Source: Paraktedonobacter sp964250225 (GTDB lineage: Bacteria > Chloroflexota > Ktedonobacteria > Ktedonobacterales > Ktedonobacteraceae). From it: 64,000 bases of DNA. The notes beneath the pieces were generated by a model. That model had not been told where the DNA came from and did no database searches. It worked only from the letters and a program-made list of their open reading frames with translations. The DNA is taken from positions 1 through 64,000 of the forward strand of contig CAXUEY010000004.1 in the NCBI GenBank assembly GCA_964250225.1. The letters are read 5' to 3'. The translations under genes and the position numbers were made by a program. Below are positions 8,723 through 17,449 of the stretch, one piece after another. The first letter of the stretch is position 1. Each line of letters begins with the position of its first letter.

Positions 8723-10297
8723 ATGAGATCTGGAAGCACGCCTGTGGCTCAATGGACATCCCCTGATGTCCGCACCATGCTCACCGCCGCATTGCCCTCG
8801 CGCATCGTCATCGTCGGCGGTGGGATGGCGGGCCTCGAAGTTGCGGCTCGTTTGTCCTCTGAAGGAGTTGAAAACATTGTCGTCCTCGAAGCCGGACCGG
8901 TTGGTGATCTTCGTCACAACAACATGGCTACAACTGCCGACGCTGCCTTGCGTTCCTGGCTCATTCCAGAGACTGATCCCTACTTCGCTTGCCCATGGCG
9001 GTCAATCAATCCGCCACACTACACCGGACCGTCCGGGCTGCGACGCCGTTTAGGTGGCCGTTCACTGTATTGGTACGGCGTCGCCCTTCCTGTGGACCCC
9101 TGGGCGCTTCTTGATGCGACCGCCTGGCCTCGCGAAGTAGTTGTGGACCTTGTGGAGTCCTGGCTTGGTGGTCCCGGCTTGTACGACCTCACTCGTGACA
9201 TGCTTGCCAGGTGGAAAGGGGACATACTTGAGACCGACGAGACGGCTTCGGTGATGTCGATCTGCGGCCTGCTACTCCGTCCCACTCCGCGAGCTATCTG
9301 CCATGGGCGTTCTGCTTCTGATCATTGGTATGCTTACTCGCCATTGGATGCCTGGCGTGATCCGGCGACTGGCACGCTTACATCAGCTCCCGACGGTGTG
9401 ATGCTTGTGACTGGGGCGCGCGTGGAGCAGCTTGTTATAAAGGACAAGCTGATCGGGCTAGCGGTATCCGCCGACGACGGAATCCCAGCAATACACGTGC
9501 CTGCTACCATTGTCGTACTTGCTGCGGGGACACTAGAGAACACCCGCCTCGCAATTCAGGCGCTTACTGCTGCTGGAGCACTCGAAGCACCACGGCTCCG
9601 GGGAATCTCGGACCACATTGTCCAGGGCTTTTTCCTACGGCTTCCAGCCGCTGACGGCACTGCCCTCACTGGAGTTCTTCCGTGGGGATCTCACTACGCT
9701 TCCTGTGAAGCATCCGCCCGCTCGAATCTCTTCATTGATATCTCCTGGCAGGGAAGAGATATGGTCCTGGTCGATGTGCGCGTCACCGGGGAACAACTGC
9801 CAGATGACCAGAACTGGGCCGAGTGCGAGATCGATACCTCGCCCCCATGGGGATTGAGCGTCCACGCCACCCCCTCTCGGACAGACTGGACCGTTATCAA
9901 TGCACAACGCATGCTCCTCCAAAGCGTATGGGACGTTGTCGCAACTGCGACCGGGCGCCGGGCATCCACCCTGGACTTTGGCGAGTTCGAGAATCCAACG
10001 CGGACCAACGCCTACATCCTCCCAGAGCTCATTCAACAGACGGAATTGGGCGTGCCGCTGACGTGGTCCAGCTATCTTGGCGTGGAGGACCATGAAGCCG
10101 GAACGCTTCCGCTCAACGATGTGCTCACGTCCGACCACGAGTTCGCAAAAATAGACGGCCTCTTCGCTGCCGGACCTTCCACATTCCCCCGTATGGGGGC
10201 GGCAAATCCTACATTGACCACACTCGCTTTAGCGCGGCGCCTGGCGCATGTGCTAGCGGATCGAGTAACCAGGGGCTGTGCCCAGGAGTTTATCTGA
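8723..10297 (+). CDS. GMC-type FAD-dependent oxidoreductase, putative cyclitol oxidase
   Basis: The 524-residue flavoprotein begins with a dinucleotide-binding motif IVIVGGGMAGLEVAARLSSE around residues 30-50. It ends in the GMC C-terminal block GLFAAGPSTFPRMGAANPTL, with a histidine in DHEAGTL before it. GMC enzymes oxidise alcohols with FAD; BtrQ/NeoQ relatives oxidise aminocyclitol or paromamine hydroxyls. Start 8723 is preferred to 8702 because TTGGAAGTG precedes it. In this operon it could oxidise 2-deoxy-scyllo-inosamine to the amino-ketone that receives the second amino group, replacing the NAD-dependent or radical-SAM enzymes of known 2-deoxystreptamine routes. No other alcohol dehydrogenase is encoded in the operon. 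The specific substrate is inferred. Confidence 0.75.
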   Translation: MRSGSTPVAQWTSPDVRTMLTAALPSRIVIVGGGMAGLEVAARLSSEGVENIVVLEAGPVGDLRHNNMATTADAALRSWLIPETDPYFACPWRSINPPHYTGPSGLRRRLGGRSLYWYGVALPVDPWALLDATAWPREVVVDLVESWLGGPGLYDLTRDMLARWKGDILETDETASVMSICGLLLRPTPRAICHGRSASDHWYAYSPLDAWRDPATGTLTSAPDGVMLVTGARVEQLVIKDKLIGLAVSADDGIPAIHVPATIVVLAAGTLENTRLAIQALTAAGALEAPRLRGISDHIVQGFFLRLPAADGTALTGVLPWGSHYASCEASARSNLFIDISWQGRDMVLVDVRVTGEQLPDDQNWAECEIDTSPPWGLSVHATPSRTDWTVINAQRMLLQSVWDVVATATGRRASTLDFGEFENPTRTNAYILPELIQQTELGVPLTWSSYLGVEDHEAGTLPLNDVLTSDHEFAKIDGLFAAGPSTFPRMGAANPTLTTLALARRLAHVLADRVTRGCAQEFI

Positions 10298-11445
10298 TGA
10301 AAAGCATTACCAACAGAAGGGCATCGGCGTCGTTATCTGCATTGCAGCGGCGCCTGCTGATCGCTGAACACAACCCGGACGAGAACTGGCTCAACCTGGC
10401 GGAAAACGTTCCTCAGTGGCCTGTCGGCGAGGAACCAGAAGCGCGTGTGGCTTTTGCCGGACCTGAAGCCTACTGCTATGCGCGATCACAAGGAATCCCT
10501 GAACTGATCGAGGCCATTGTGGACCGGGAAACAGCGGCCTCAGCAAGTAGTTTTATACAGCCTGAGAACGTTGCTATCTCGGCAGGGGGAATGCACGCTC
10601 TGGGCATTGTACTGCGCGAATGCATGGCGCGTGGATATCGTAAAGCTATCTACGCCATCCCGACGTTTATCGGTGTGCATAGCGCTATGGTGGCCGCTGG
10701 ATTATCAGTATGTCCCCTGCCGCTCACTTTCACCGAGGCTGATTGGAACCTGCTAAGCGCGGCTTGTACCGAACCGTTGATAGTGTATCTCAATTTGCCT
10801 CATAATCCCACCGGACATATTGCCACACGACCCTACCTGGCAATGCTTGCCGAGTTCGCAGCCACACACGAGGTCATGGTGGTGTACGACGCGGTGTATG
10901 ACTCTTTTGTCTTTGGAGAGGATAGTGTGCCGACGCCCATCGACTGGGCGGTCAGCAGTTCCAATGTCATCATTGTCAATTCAATGTCCAAGAACTTCGG
11001 TCGCCCAGGTGATCGCATCGGGTGGATCATCGCGCGTGAAGATGTCATCGACCGCGTTCTACCACGTATCGAGTGGGAAGCTGTTTGCATCAATCCCAGG
11101 GCCCAGTTGACGGCTGCATCCATCATACGCAAGGGGAATGGCCCATTAGTCCAGGCCGTGCAGAACGGACGCGAGGCATTTCGCCAGAGCGCCCAGGATC
11201 ATCCGGTCCTCAACGTTGCCCTTCCCGCGGGAGGTACCCAGCTCTGGCTCGACCTGGGTGTCGGCGATATTGAAAGCGTGGCCGATTACGCACTTATGAA
11301 GCACCATGTGATCTTGACGACATCGGCGAACTACGCGCCCAATCTCCAGGGTTTTATCCGCTTTCCCACGGGGCTCCCTTCCGCACTTATCATACAAGGC
11401 GTCCAAAAGATTGAGCGCATTCTAAGTGAATGGGGGCAGCGATGA
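10297..11445 (+). CDS. PLP-dependent class I/II aminotransferase
   Basis: The 382-residue fold-type I enzyme has YLNLPHNPTGH (cofactor-binding Asn), VVYDAVYDSFVF and the Schiff-base lysine in NSMSKNFGRPGDRIGW; a conserved arginine is in QGFIRFPTG. The ATG shares one base with the upstream stop (TGATG). It could serve as the amino-acid transaminase paired with the keto-acid C-methyltransferase at 17446, as MrsB pairs with MrsA for 3-methylarginine. Alternatively it could be a second cyclitol aminotransferase or a VioD-like enzyme. The family is clear, the substrate is not; the MrsB-like role is favoured because the DegT enzyme can cover both cyclitol transaminations. Confidence 0.8.
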   Translation: MKSITNRRASASLSALQRRLLIAEHNPDENWLNLAENVPQWPVGEEPEARVAFAGPEAYCYARSQGIPELIEAIVDRETAASASSFIQPENVAISAGGMHALGIVLRECMARGYRKAIYAIPTFIGVHSAMVAAGLSVCPLPLTFTEADWNLLSAACTEPLIVYLNLPHNPTGHIATRPYLAMLAEFAATHEVMVVYDAVYDSFVFGEDSVPTPIDWAVSSSNVIIVNSMSKNFGRPGDRIGWIIAREDVIDRVLPRIEWEAVCINPRAQLTAASIIRKGNGPLVQAVQNGREAFRQSAQDHPVLNVALPAGGTQLWLDLGVGDIESVADYALMKHHVILTTSANYAPNLQGFIRFPTGLPSALIIQGVQKIERILSEWGQR

Positions 11446-13649
11446 GCAGAACAAAGAATCAACATGACACACGCTCTATCGCTATGGAGACCCTCGCAAC
11501 CATACTCGGTATCTCTTCGGCAACCCTCACCTGGGGAATCCATTGTATCGCAGAACACCTGTCTCACATCCCCTGTGCTGCCGATACAATTTCAACTCGT
11601 GACTTGCCTGCTCATCTTGGGACTCAGGCGCTCTCCTGGTTCGCGACTCTTCCTGAAGCTCCTGCATATCTCCAGGTAGATCCCGTCATCGAATCGAGAG
11701 TAGTCCATTACCTGATGGCGGAATCGGAGGCCGTGGTGGGCGATCTCCTCGCTGTAGGCAGCGGGCTGGTATCCTGCGATGTACAGGCAGAACGCGATGG
11801 CGTTGAAAGTGGTGCCCTTATGTCGCCCGGAGTTATGAAAGCCCTGCTGGCGGCAACGGCCCATTCACATGGGCGGAGCACAAGAACACTCAAGAGCGTC
11901 TCCGCATTGTTTGTCGAGCAGGCCGCCGCATACCCGGACCGACAAGCGCTTGACTGCGTCGATGCAACCATGACGTTCGCAACCCTTGAGGTCCGCACAA
12001 GGGTTCTCGCCCGACGGCTTGTAGAACGTGGGGTTGGCCGAGATACCATTGTTGCGGTCGTCGCTCCACGAGAAACAGCCCTGGTTGAGGCGCTTCTTGC
12101 CATCTGGCGCGCGGGTGCAGCCTTTCTGCTCCTCGACCCTCACGAGCCTCGCGACCTCACCCGCTATAAGCTTGAGGCCGCCAGAGCGCGTCTCATTATG
12201 TGCCATCCCGCCTTTGCCTCCGAGTGGAACCACGCGGAGCAGCCTCTTCTCATTCTGGACAGCGCTTCCCTCTCCGAGGATACCGAAGACTGTGCCCTGC
12301 CGGAAGTCACAGGGCACGATCTAGCCTATGTGGTTTTTACGTCAGGGTCGACTGGCCGTCCTAAAGGGACAATGATCGAGCATGGCGGGCTCGCAGAGCA
12401 CATCGCTACTCAACTCGCTCCCCTCTATGATGCGGTATCAATGCCTGGCGCTGCCCTCCGCGTTGGCGGGGCCGCTCCGGTGAGCTTCGACTCATTCATT
12501 GATCAGGTATTGCCAATGGTCGCTCTCGGCCACACCCTTGTTTTGTTCGATGAGCATGGACGCGTCACACCCGACAGTTTCCTCGACCGAGGTCCGTCCT
12601 CGGTCGACGTCGTTGACTGTACTCCCTCGCAATTGACTGTTCTTGTGGATCAGGGGCTGCTGGAACGCCAGGCACCTCTGAGCCTCATCGTATTCGGCGG
12701 CGAGAATCCCAACCAGCACACATGGGACCGGGTGCGAAAAAGCGGGGTGCCTGCTACCAGTATCTACGGGGCCACCGAGTGTACGGTCGGGTCAATGGCC
12801 GCCCACGTCCACGAAGGCGGACAAATCAGCCTCGGCTTCCCGTCTGGATCAGCAAGTGTGTATGTGTTGGACGAGTCTGGACACGTTGTGCCGCCGGGAA
12901 TTGTTGGAGAGATCTACCTGGCGGGCCCCGGAGTTGGCCGAGGATTTACCGGCTCGCCGCGCGAAACTGCTCACGTGTTTGTCCCGGACCCTTTCAGCCA
13001 GTGCCCTGGGTCTCGCATGTACCGCACAGGTGACCTGGCAAGCATGGGCTCCTGCGGGTGCTTGTACTTCTGTGGACGCCGCGATGACCAGGTCAAGGTC
13101 CGGGGCTTTCGCGTCGAACCCGGCGAGGTGGAGGCCGCGCTCACTTCGGTGCCTGGCGTCCACCAGGCAGTTGTCATTCCTGTTCCCTATCGCGGCGCGG
13201 CGACTCATCTCGTGGCCTTTCTGGTCGGCTCGCCAGACCTGGCCTGGCCGAAAATCAGGCAAAGTATCGCCCACCGTCTTCCTGCCTATATGCTGCCCGC
13301 GCGCGCGATCCAATTGGATGCTTTACCGCTCACACACAATGGAAAGGTCGACCGCCTGGCCCTGGCGAATTTGGACACTGTCGCGTCTTGCTCGTCTGCT
13401 CCTGAACTGCCAGCCAACGATCTTGAGAAGCGGGTTCGCGACATCTGGCAGGATGTCCTGAAGCGTGAGTCGGTTGGCGTTGTCGATAACTTCGAGGCTA
13501 TTGGTGGCCACAGCCTGACAATCATAGAGATTATCAGGCGGCTCCAGGCTACCTTCCCTCACCACTTCGATGTCAGATCCGCCCTCGCTTCCCAGACGGT
13601 CCGTGAGATGGCCGCCGTGCTGGTACAAGCCGAAAATTCTCTCAGATAG
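11442..13649 (+). CDS. Free-standing NRPS adenylation-carrier didomain (A-PCP), cationic amino acid predicted
   Basis: The 735-residue protein has about 135 N-terminal residues of unknown type, then an adenylation domain: YVVFTSGSTGRPKG, YGATE, YRTGDLA, RRDDQVKVRGFRVEPGE, NGKVDR. A carrier domain follows with the pantetheine serine in EAIGGHSLTI. Hand alignment to GrsA gives pocket residues D-S-D-D-V-G-I-V-G-K. The acidic residues at positions 239 and 278 are typical of pockets for lysine, beta-lysine, ornithine or arginine. Start 11442 is preferred over 11430 because it overlaps the previous stop as ATGA after GGGGGCAG. There is no condensation domain in the protein, so it must work in trans with the carrier protein and condensation protein downstream. 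Confidence 0.88.
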   Translation: MSRTKNQHDTRSIAMETLATILGISSATLTWGIHCIAEHLSHIPCAADTISTRDLPAHLGTQALSWFATLPEAPAYLQVDPVIESRVVHYLMAESEAVVGDLLAVGSGLVSCDVQAERDGVESGALMSPGVMKALLAATAHSHGRSTRTLKSVSALFVEQAAAYPDRQALDCVDATMTFATLEVRTRVLARRLVERGVGRDTIVAVVAPRETALVEALLAIWRAGAAFLLLDPHEPRDLTRYKLEAARARLIMCHPAFASEWNHAEQPLLILDSASLSEDTEDCALPEVTGHDLAYVVFTSGSTGRPKGTMIEHGGLAEHIATQLAPLYDAVSMPGAALRVGGAAPVSFDSFIDQVLPMVALGHTLVLFDEHGRVTPDSFLDRGPSSVDVVDCTPSQLTVLVDQGLLERQAPLSLIVFGGENPNQHTWDRVRKSGVPATSIYGATECTVGSMAAHVHEGGQISLGFPSGSASVYVLDESGHVVPPGIVGEIYLAGPGVGRGFTGSPRETAHVFVPDPFSQCPGSRMYRTGDLASMGSCGCLYFCGRRDDQVKVRGFRVEPGEVEAALTSVPGVHQAVVIPVPYRGAATHLVAFLVGSPDLAWPKIRQSIAHRLPAYMLPARAIQLDALPLTHNGKVDRLALANLDTVASCSSAPELPANDLEKRVRDIWQDVLKRESVGVVDNFEAIGGHSLTIIEIIRRLQATFPHHFDVRSALASQTVREMAAVLVQAENSLR

Positions 13650-13657
13650 GAGTAACC

Positions 13658-14860
13658 ATGATCGGAAAACTACAATCTCGCCCTAAACAGTTGCTGACCG
13701 ATTGGAACTCGCGCGAAATCGATCTTGGAGGAGTCACGTACCCGTACTATTTTGGTTACGACTGCCTACCACAACTCGCCGACGCGCTTGTCAGCTTTGA
13801 ACCAGACCTGATCCTGCTCGTTACCGATGACAATGTGTTCAAGCTCCACGGAGCTGACCTGCTGGCTTCGCTCACCCCCCTTGTGCGAGTCGAGGTACTG
13901 AGCACCACTCCAGGGGAGGGAGCCAAGTCAAGTCAGATCCTGACGGCCCATCTGGAGCGCGCTATCGCAGTGGGGGCAAGCCGTCGCTCTCTGGTCGTCT
14001 CCTTCGGGGGTGGGGTTCCCGGCAATCTGGCAGGTGTGATTGCCGCACTGTTGTACCGGGGTATCCGCCTCGTCCACATTCCTACCACGACTATGGCGGC
14101 TATGGACTCCACCATTTCGCTTAAACAAGCTATTAATAGTGCCAGGGGTAAAAACCACATTGGTACCTATCATGTCCCAGAATGCGTCATCAGCGATGTC
14201 AAGTTGATGCAGACCCTCCCCGACCGTGAGATCAGATCCGGGCTGAGTGAGGCCATCAAAAACTGCCTTGCGATCCGTCCAGAGGATATTCCACAGATGC
14301 GAATGCTTCTTGCCTCGGGTCAGTTCACCTCGTCCGAGTCGCTCTTGTGGCTTCTGGACAAGGGTATTCAGGCGAAAACAACTGTCACGATGGGCGACGC
14401 CCGCGAACAGCGAGGTGGGCTGATCCTGGAATACGGGCACACGGTAGGTCACGCCATTGAGATATGCGACCACAAGCTCAAAGGAACGGGGAGTATCTCG
14501 CATGGAGAAGCGGTGGCTTTGGGTATGCTCGCCGCCGCGCATATCTCTTCAACATGGTGCGGCCTGTCCGCAGAGGTTGTGCGTCTCCACTACGAACTAC
14601 TCGTTGACCTGCTAGGCGCCCCGGCGACGATCCCGGAAGGTGTTACCGTCGAGCAGGTGATGCAACGGATATTGGTGGATAATAAGCGCGGATATTTCAA
14701 GGTAGCGCAGAACGAGGTGGCTATGGTCCTCCTCCGTAGCCTGGGAAACCCGGCTACGACAACGTTCCTTCCCCTGGTCGCTGTTCCTTTGGCTCTCGTT
14801 GAACAGAGCGTTGAACATCTGATGTCCCCTATGGAAAGGAGGAAATATGAGCAGCAGTGA
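13658..14860 (+). CDS. 2-deoxy-scyllo-inosose synthase-like sugar phosphate cyclase
   Basis: The 400-residue enzyme is in the dehydroquinate-synthase superfamily. DOI synthases (BtrC/NeoC) convert glucose 6-phosphate to 2-deoxy-scyllo-inosose, the first step to 2-deoxystreptamine. Visible are VSFGGGVPGNLAGVIAALL, IPTTTMAAMDSTISLKQAIN, GKNHIGTYHVP and LILEYGHTVGHAIEI. ISHGEAVALGML and DNKRGYFK follow. The EYGHTVGHA and DNKRGYxK forms match DOI synthases better than housekeeping AroB (LNLGHTFGHA) or valiolone synthases. It has about 30 extra residues in total compared with BtrC. It follows the A-PCP gene by 8 bases with TAGGAG upstream, and its 3' end overlaps the carrier-protein gene. DOI synthase activity is a family inference; an aminoDHQ-type reaction is the less likely alternative. 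Confidence 0.85.
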   Translation: MIGKLQSRPKQLLTDWNSREIDLGGVTYPYYFGYDCLPQLADALVSFEPDLILLVTDDNVFKLHGADLLASLTPLVRVEVLSTTPGEGAKSSQILTAHLERAIAVGASRRSLVVSFGGGVPGNLAGVIAALLYRGIRLVHIPTTTMAAMDSTISLKQAINSARGKNHIGTYHVPECVISDVKLMQTLPDREIRSGLSEAIKNCLAIRPEDIPQMRMLLASGQFTSSESLLWLLDKGIQAKTTVTMGDAREQRGGLILEYGHTVGHAIEICDHKLKGTGSISHGEAVALGMLAAAHISSTWCGLSAEVVRLHYELLVDLLGAPATIPEGVTVEQVMQRILVDNKRGYFKVAQNEVAMVLLRSLGNPATTTFLPLVAVPLALVEQSVEHLMSPMERRKYEQQ

Positions 14861-15092
14861 GCTTGTAGAGAACACAAGGAAAATCTGGGAGGAGGCGCTG
14901 AAGATCCCCGTGAAGGACACCACCGACTTCTTCTGGGAGGGCGGCCATTCATTTATGGCGCTTGATATTATCGTCCAAACTGGAGAGGTGCTGCACGCTC
15001 AGGTTCCGCTGCGGTTGCTGTTCGACCACTCCCGCTTCGATGACTTCGTCGCGGCCCTTGAAGATCTCATACATGCGGAGAAGGGCCAATGA
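14847..15092 (+). CDS. Free-standing peptidyl carrier protein
   Basis: The 81-residue acyl/peptidyl carrier protein has the pantetheinylation motif FFWEGGHSFMALDI, with serine at about residue 37, and the helix-rich length of a single carrier domain. ATG at 14847 lies inside the last codons of the cyclase gene and has AAAGGAGGAAAT directly before it. It would accept an aminoacyl group, presumably from the free adenylation domain, and hand it to the condensation protein just downstream. Confidence 0.92.
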   Translation: MSSSELVENTRKIWEEALKIPVKDTTDFFWEGGHSFMALDIIVQTGEVLHAQVPLRLLFDHSRFDDFVAALEDLIHAEKGQ

Positions 15093-15185
15093 TGCACATC
15101 GAATTCACCCGACCTGCCAATCATAGCCAGCGGGAAGATCAACATACGCGAACTTTCCGGCGCTCCAGGTACGAGGAGACCACTC

Positions 15186-16484
15186 ATGGATAACACATTG
15201 ATCGCTCCTGCATCCTTTCAGCAGATTGATCTCCTGCGTCAGATCAGCGAGCTTCCGGTATCTGCCGAGCAGTTCGATAGTGTCATGGTGTTCCAGCTTA
15301 ATGGATGTTTGAACGTGCCCGCGCTAAGTGGCGCCATTGAGGATCTCGTGGAACGCCACCCGGCGCTTCGCACGACGATACACGCAACAGAGTCTGGCTT
15401 AAGGCAGGAGGTCAGTGCCGGACTGGTGCACCCGGTTATGGTCTCCCAAGCTGGGGAAACGAGCGTCGCGGAGGTAGTTCACGCGGCCCATGCCGCGCGG
15501 CTCTCCCCTGCCGAGGCAGCATCTGGAACTCCCCTTTTTCGCGCGGACATCGTTGTGCTCTACGATACGCATCTGCTCATTCTGAAGGTTCATCACCTCA
15601 TTTCAGACGGCTGGTCGGATGCTGTCATGCTCCGCGATCTGTCGGAGTTCTACCGGGCTCGATTCGATAAACGCTCACCTGATCTCCCGAAACTCTCCCT
15701 GACCTACGCTGACTTCGCCCGGCAACAGCATGCGGACTGGCCCACGCTGCGAACGCGAGTCGTTGAACACTGGGCAACCCGGCTCGATGGCTATGCAGCA
15801 GACTATGTGGCCTGGCCCCGCCCTGCTGAGACGCCAGATGACCCGTATGAGTGTAAAGTTATTACGCGAAACGTGGACACCCGCGCAACTCGCGGAGTCT
15901 GCTGGTCCGCTCGAACCGGTCGTGTGACCCCTTTCCTGGTTCTCCTGGCTGCCACAGTGATGGCTATCGGAGATGTGACCGGCCAGTACGACCTGCTTGT
16001 CGGGTCGAACATGGCGAATCGCGAGGCCTTCGAAAAGCGCGATGTCATCGGCTACTTCACCAATACGCGCCTGATGCGCATCCATTTGGCTGCCGACATG
16101 AACGTGGAAACCGCTGCAACCGTCGTTCGCGAGCAGTGGCTCGCGGGTGATGATTTCCGAGATGCCTACATTGACCAGGTTCTCGCTACTCTGGGTCGCC
16201 CCAGCGTCATAAAGATTGATGCTTTTGATCTGCTCCCATCGCTTGCCCAGGTTGGAAGGCTTGACCTCCCCGATATCATGGCGAGCAGCGTCCACTCGTC
16301 ATTCGACTCTGGCCGGTTTCGCCACTGGCGTGACCTGAACATCACCTGGATACCAGATCAGGGCGGCTTTCGTAACGAGATCAGACACCGCCTGGCTGCC
16401 GTCGACCATGAGACGGCCACGGCCATTGCTGAGCGTACTATTACCCTCGTAACTCAGTTAGCTGGGAAGGAAGCGTCCATATGA
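15186..16484 (+). CDS. Free-standing NRPS condensation domain protein
   Basis: The 432-residue protein is a complete condensation-superfamily domain: PASFQQIDLLRQISEL at the N-terminus, IEDLVERHPALRTTI, the active-site motif VHHLISDGWSDAVMLRDL near residue 140, and LTYADFARQQ. Such free domains form an amide or ester between a carrier-bound acyl group and a soluble acceptor, as proposed for streptothricin-type compounds. Here the acceptor could be an amine of the aminocyclitol. A ribosome site ACGAGGAG precedes ATG at 15186 after a 93-base gap, the widest gap inside the operon. The gene overlaps the next one by 4 bases. Confidence 0.87.
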   Translation: MDNTLIAPASFQQIDLLRQISELPVSAEQFDSVMVFQLNGCLNVPALSGAIEDLVERHPALRTTIHATESGLRQEVSAGLVHPVMVSQAGETSVAEVVHAAHAARLSPAEAASGTPLFRADIVVLYDTHLLILKVHHLISDGWSDAVMLRDLSEFYRARFDKRSPDLPKLSLTYADFARQQHADWPTLRTRVVEHWATRLDGYAADYVAWPRPAETPDDPYECKVITRNVDTRATRGVCWSARTGRVTPFLVLLAATVMAIGDVTGQYDLLVGSNMANREAFEKRDVIGYFTNTRLMRIHLAADMNVETAATVVREQWLAGDDFRDAYIDQVLATLGRPSVIKIDAFDLLPSLAQVGRLDLPDIMASSVHSSFDSGRFRHWRDLNITWIPDQGGFRNEIRHRLAAVDHETATAIAERTITLVTQLAGKEASI

Positions 16485-17449
16485 TTCCTCTATTCGACGC
16501 TCCAACACAGAACTGGCCAGCGTGGCTCAAAGCGTCGGCCGCTGCCATTCGGTTGAGCGTGCTCACCCACGGCGCAGCGGCGATCCGTGGCCTTCCGCTC
16601 AAAGATCCCGTCAACATGGTCCAGGCCAGAGACGCTCTCAACGTTCGCCCCTTTCACTCGGCAGAACGATTTGCACATCGGCAGGAGGAGGAGAACGACA
16701 TCGTCTCGCCTATTCGCTGGCCGGCAGAGCGGGAACTTTGCCCTTACCAGGAGGAAGCTTTCAGCATGGTGGTACCGGGCATCGTCCTCACCGGGTGTAT
16801 TCGGCCCCCAGACAACTGCGGAGAGGCCTTGCTTAGCGACGCGCGCCAGATATCCAGCTACCTGCCACGGGATCTCGACGAGCGAGTCAGGACCCATGGC
16901 TGGGTAATGACTCGCGTCTTCCACCCCCGCTTTGGCATATCCTGGCAAAACGCGTTTGGCTGTCTGAACCGCGAAGATCTGGCGTCTCTCCTCGCCTGTG
17001 AGAGGATAGCTCATGAGTGGCTCGACGACGGTACCTTACGCACCTCACGACAGCGGCCAGCCTTCCGCATCCATCCCATAACTGGCGAGGAGTGCTGGTT
17101 CAATCAGATGGCCTTCCTGAATCAGGGGAGCATGGAGCCTCGAGAAAGGGAACTACTATCACTGGCCTTTGGCGACGATCTGCCCGTAGACACCGCGCTG
17201 GGCGACGGACGACCGCTCTCCGCACTGGATCTTCTGGCTATCCAGGACGCCTACGACGCGACCACGACGAGGTTGAGATGGCGGGCTGGAGATTTGCTCA
17301 TCGCGGACAATCTCCTCACCGCTCAGGGTAGGTGCTCCTTCACTGGAAGTGCAGAATATTGGGTTGCCTTTGGCGATCCCATACCATTCCACCCGCCCAT
17401 TAGAGAAACGAGTATTAAAAGCATGATGAAAGCGAGTACAGTACTATGA
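16481..17449 (+). CDS. SyrP/TauD-fold protein with apparently lost iron ligands
   Basis: The 322-residue protein aligns by eye with the SyrP-like branch of TauD/TfdA Fe(II)/2-oxoglutarate hydroxylases: CGEALLSDARQISSYL, ISWQNAFGCLNREDL, HPITGEECWFNQMAFLN and GDLLIADNLLTAQGRCSF are at the expected places. Where active members have the first ligand motif HxE/HxD (for example YHNE), it reads PYQEEAF. The distal ligand AHGR is AQGR, and the arginine that binds 2-oxoglutarate (usually GxRR) is replaced by GSAEYWV. Both histidines thus appear to be glutamine. The frame is intact and lies in a tight operon, so it is not an obvious pseudogene. It may be structural, a binding protein or a non-oxidative enzyme. 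The alignment was done without tools. Confidence 0.75.
   Translation: MIPLFDAPTQNWPAWLKASAAAIRLSVLTHGAAAIRGLPLKDPVNMVQARDALNVRPFHSAERFAHRQEEENDIVSPIRWPAERELCPYQEEAFSMVVPGIVLTGCIRPPDNCGEALLSDARQISSYLPRDLDERVRTHGWVMTRVFHPRFGISWQNAFGCLNREDLASLLACERIAHEWLDDGTLRTSRQRPAFRIHPITGEECWFNQMAFLNQGSMEPRERELLSLAFGDDLPVDTALGDGRPLSALDLLAIQDAYDATTTRLRWRAGDLLIADNLLTAQGRCSFTGSAEYWVAFGDPIPFHPPIRETSIKSMMKASTVL

Noticed and set aside
13658..14860. Housekeeping 3-dehydroquinate synthase (aroB) or valiolone synthase
   Set aside because: Active-site wording EYGHTVGHA and DNKRGYFK and the aminocyclitol neighbours favour DOI synthase; no other shikimate genes are nearby.
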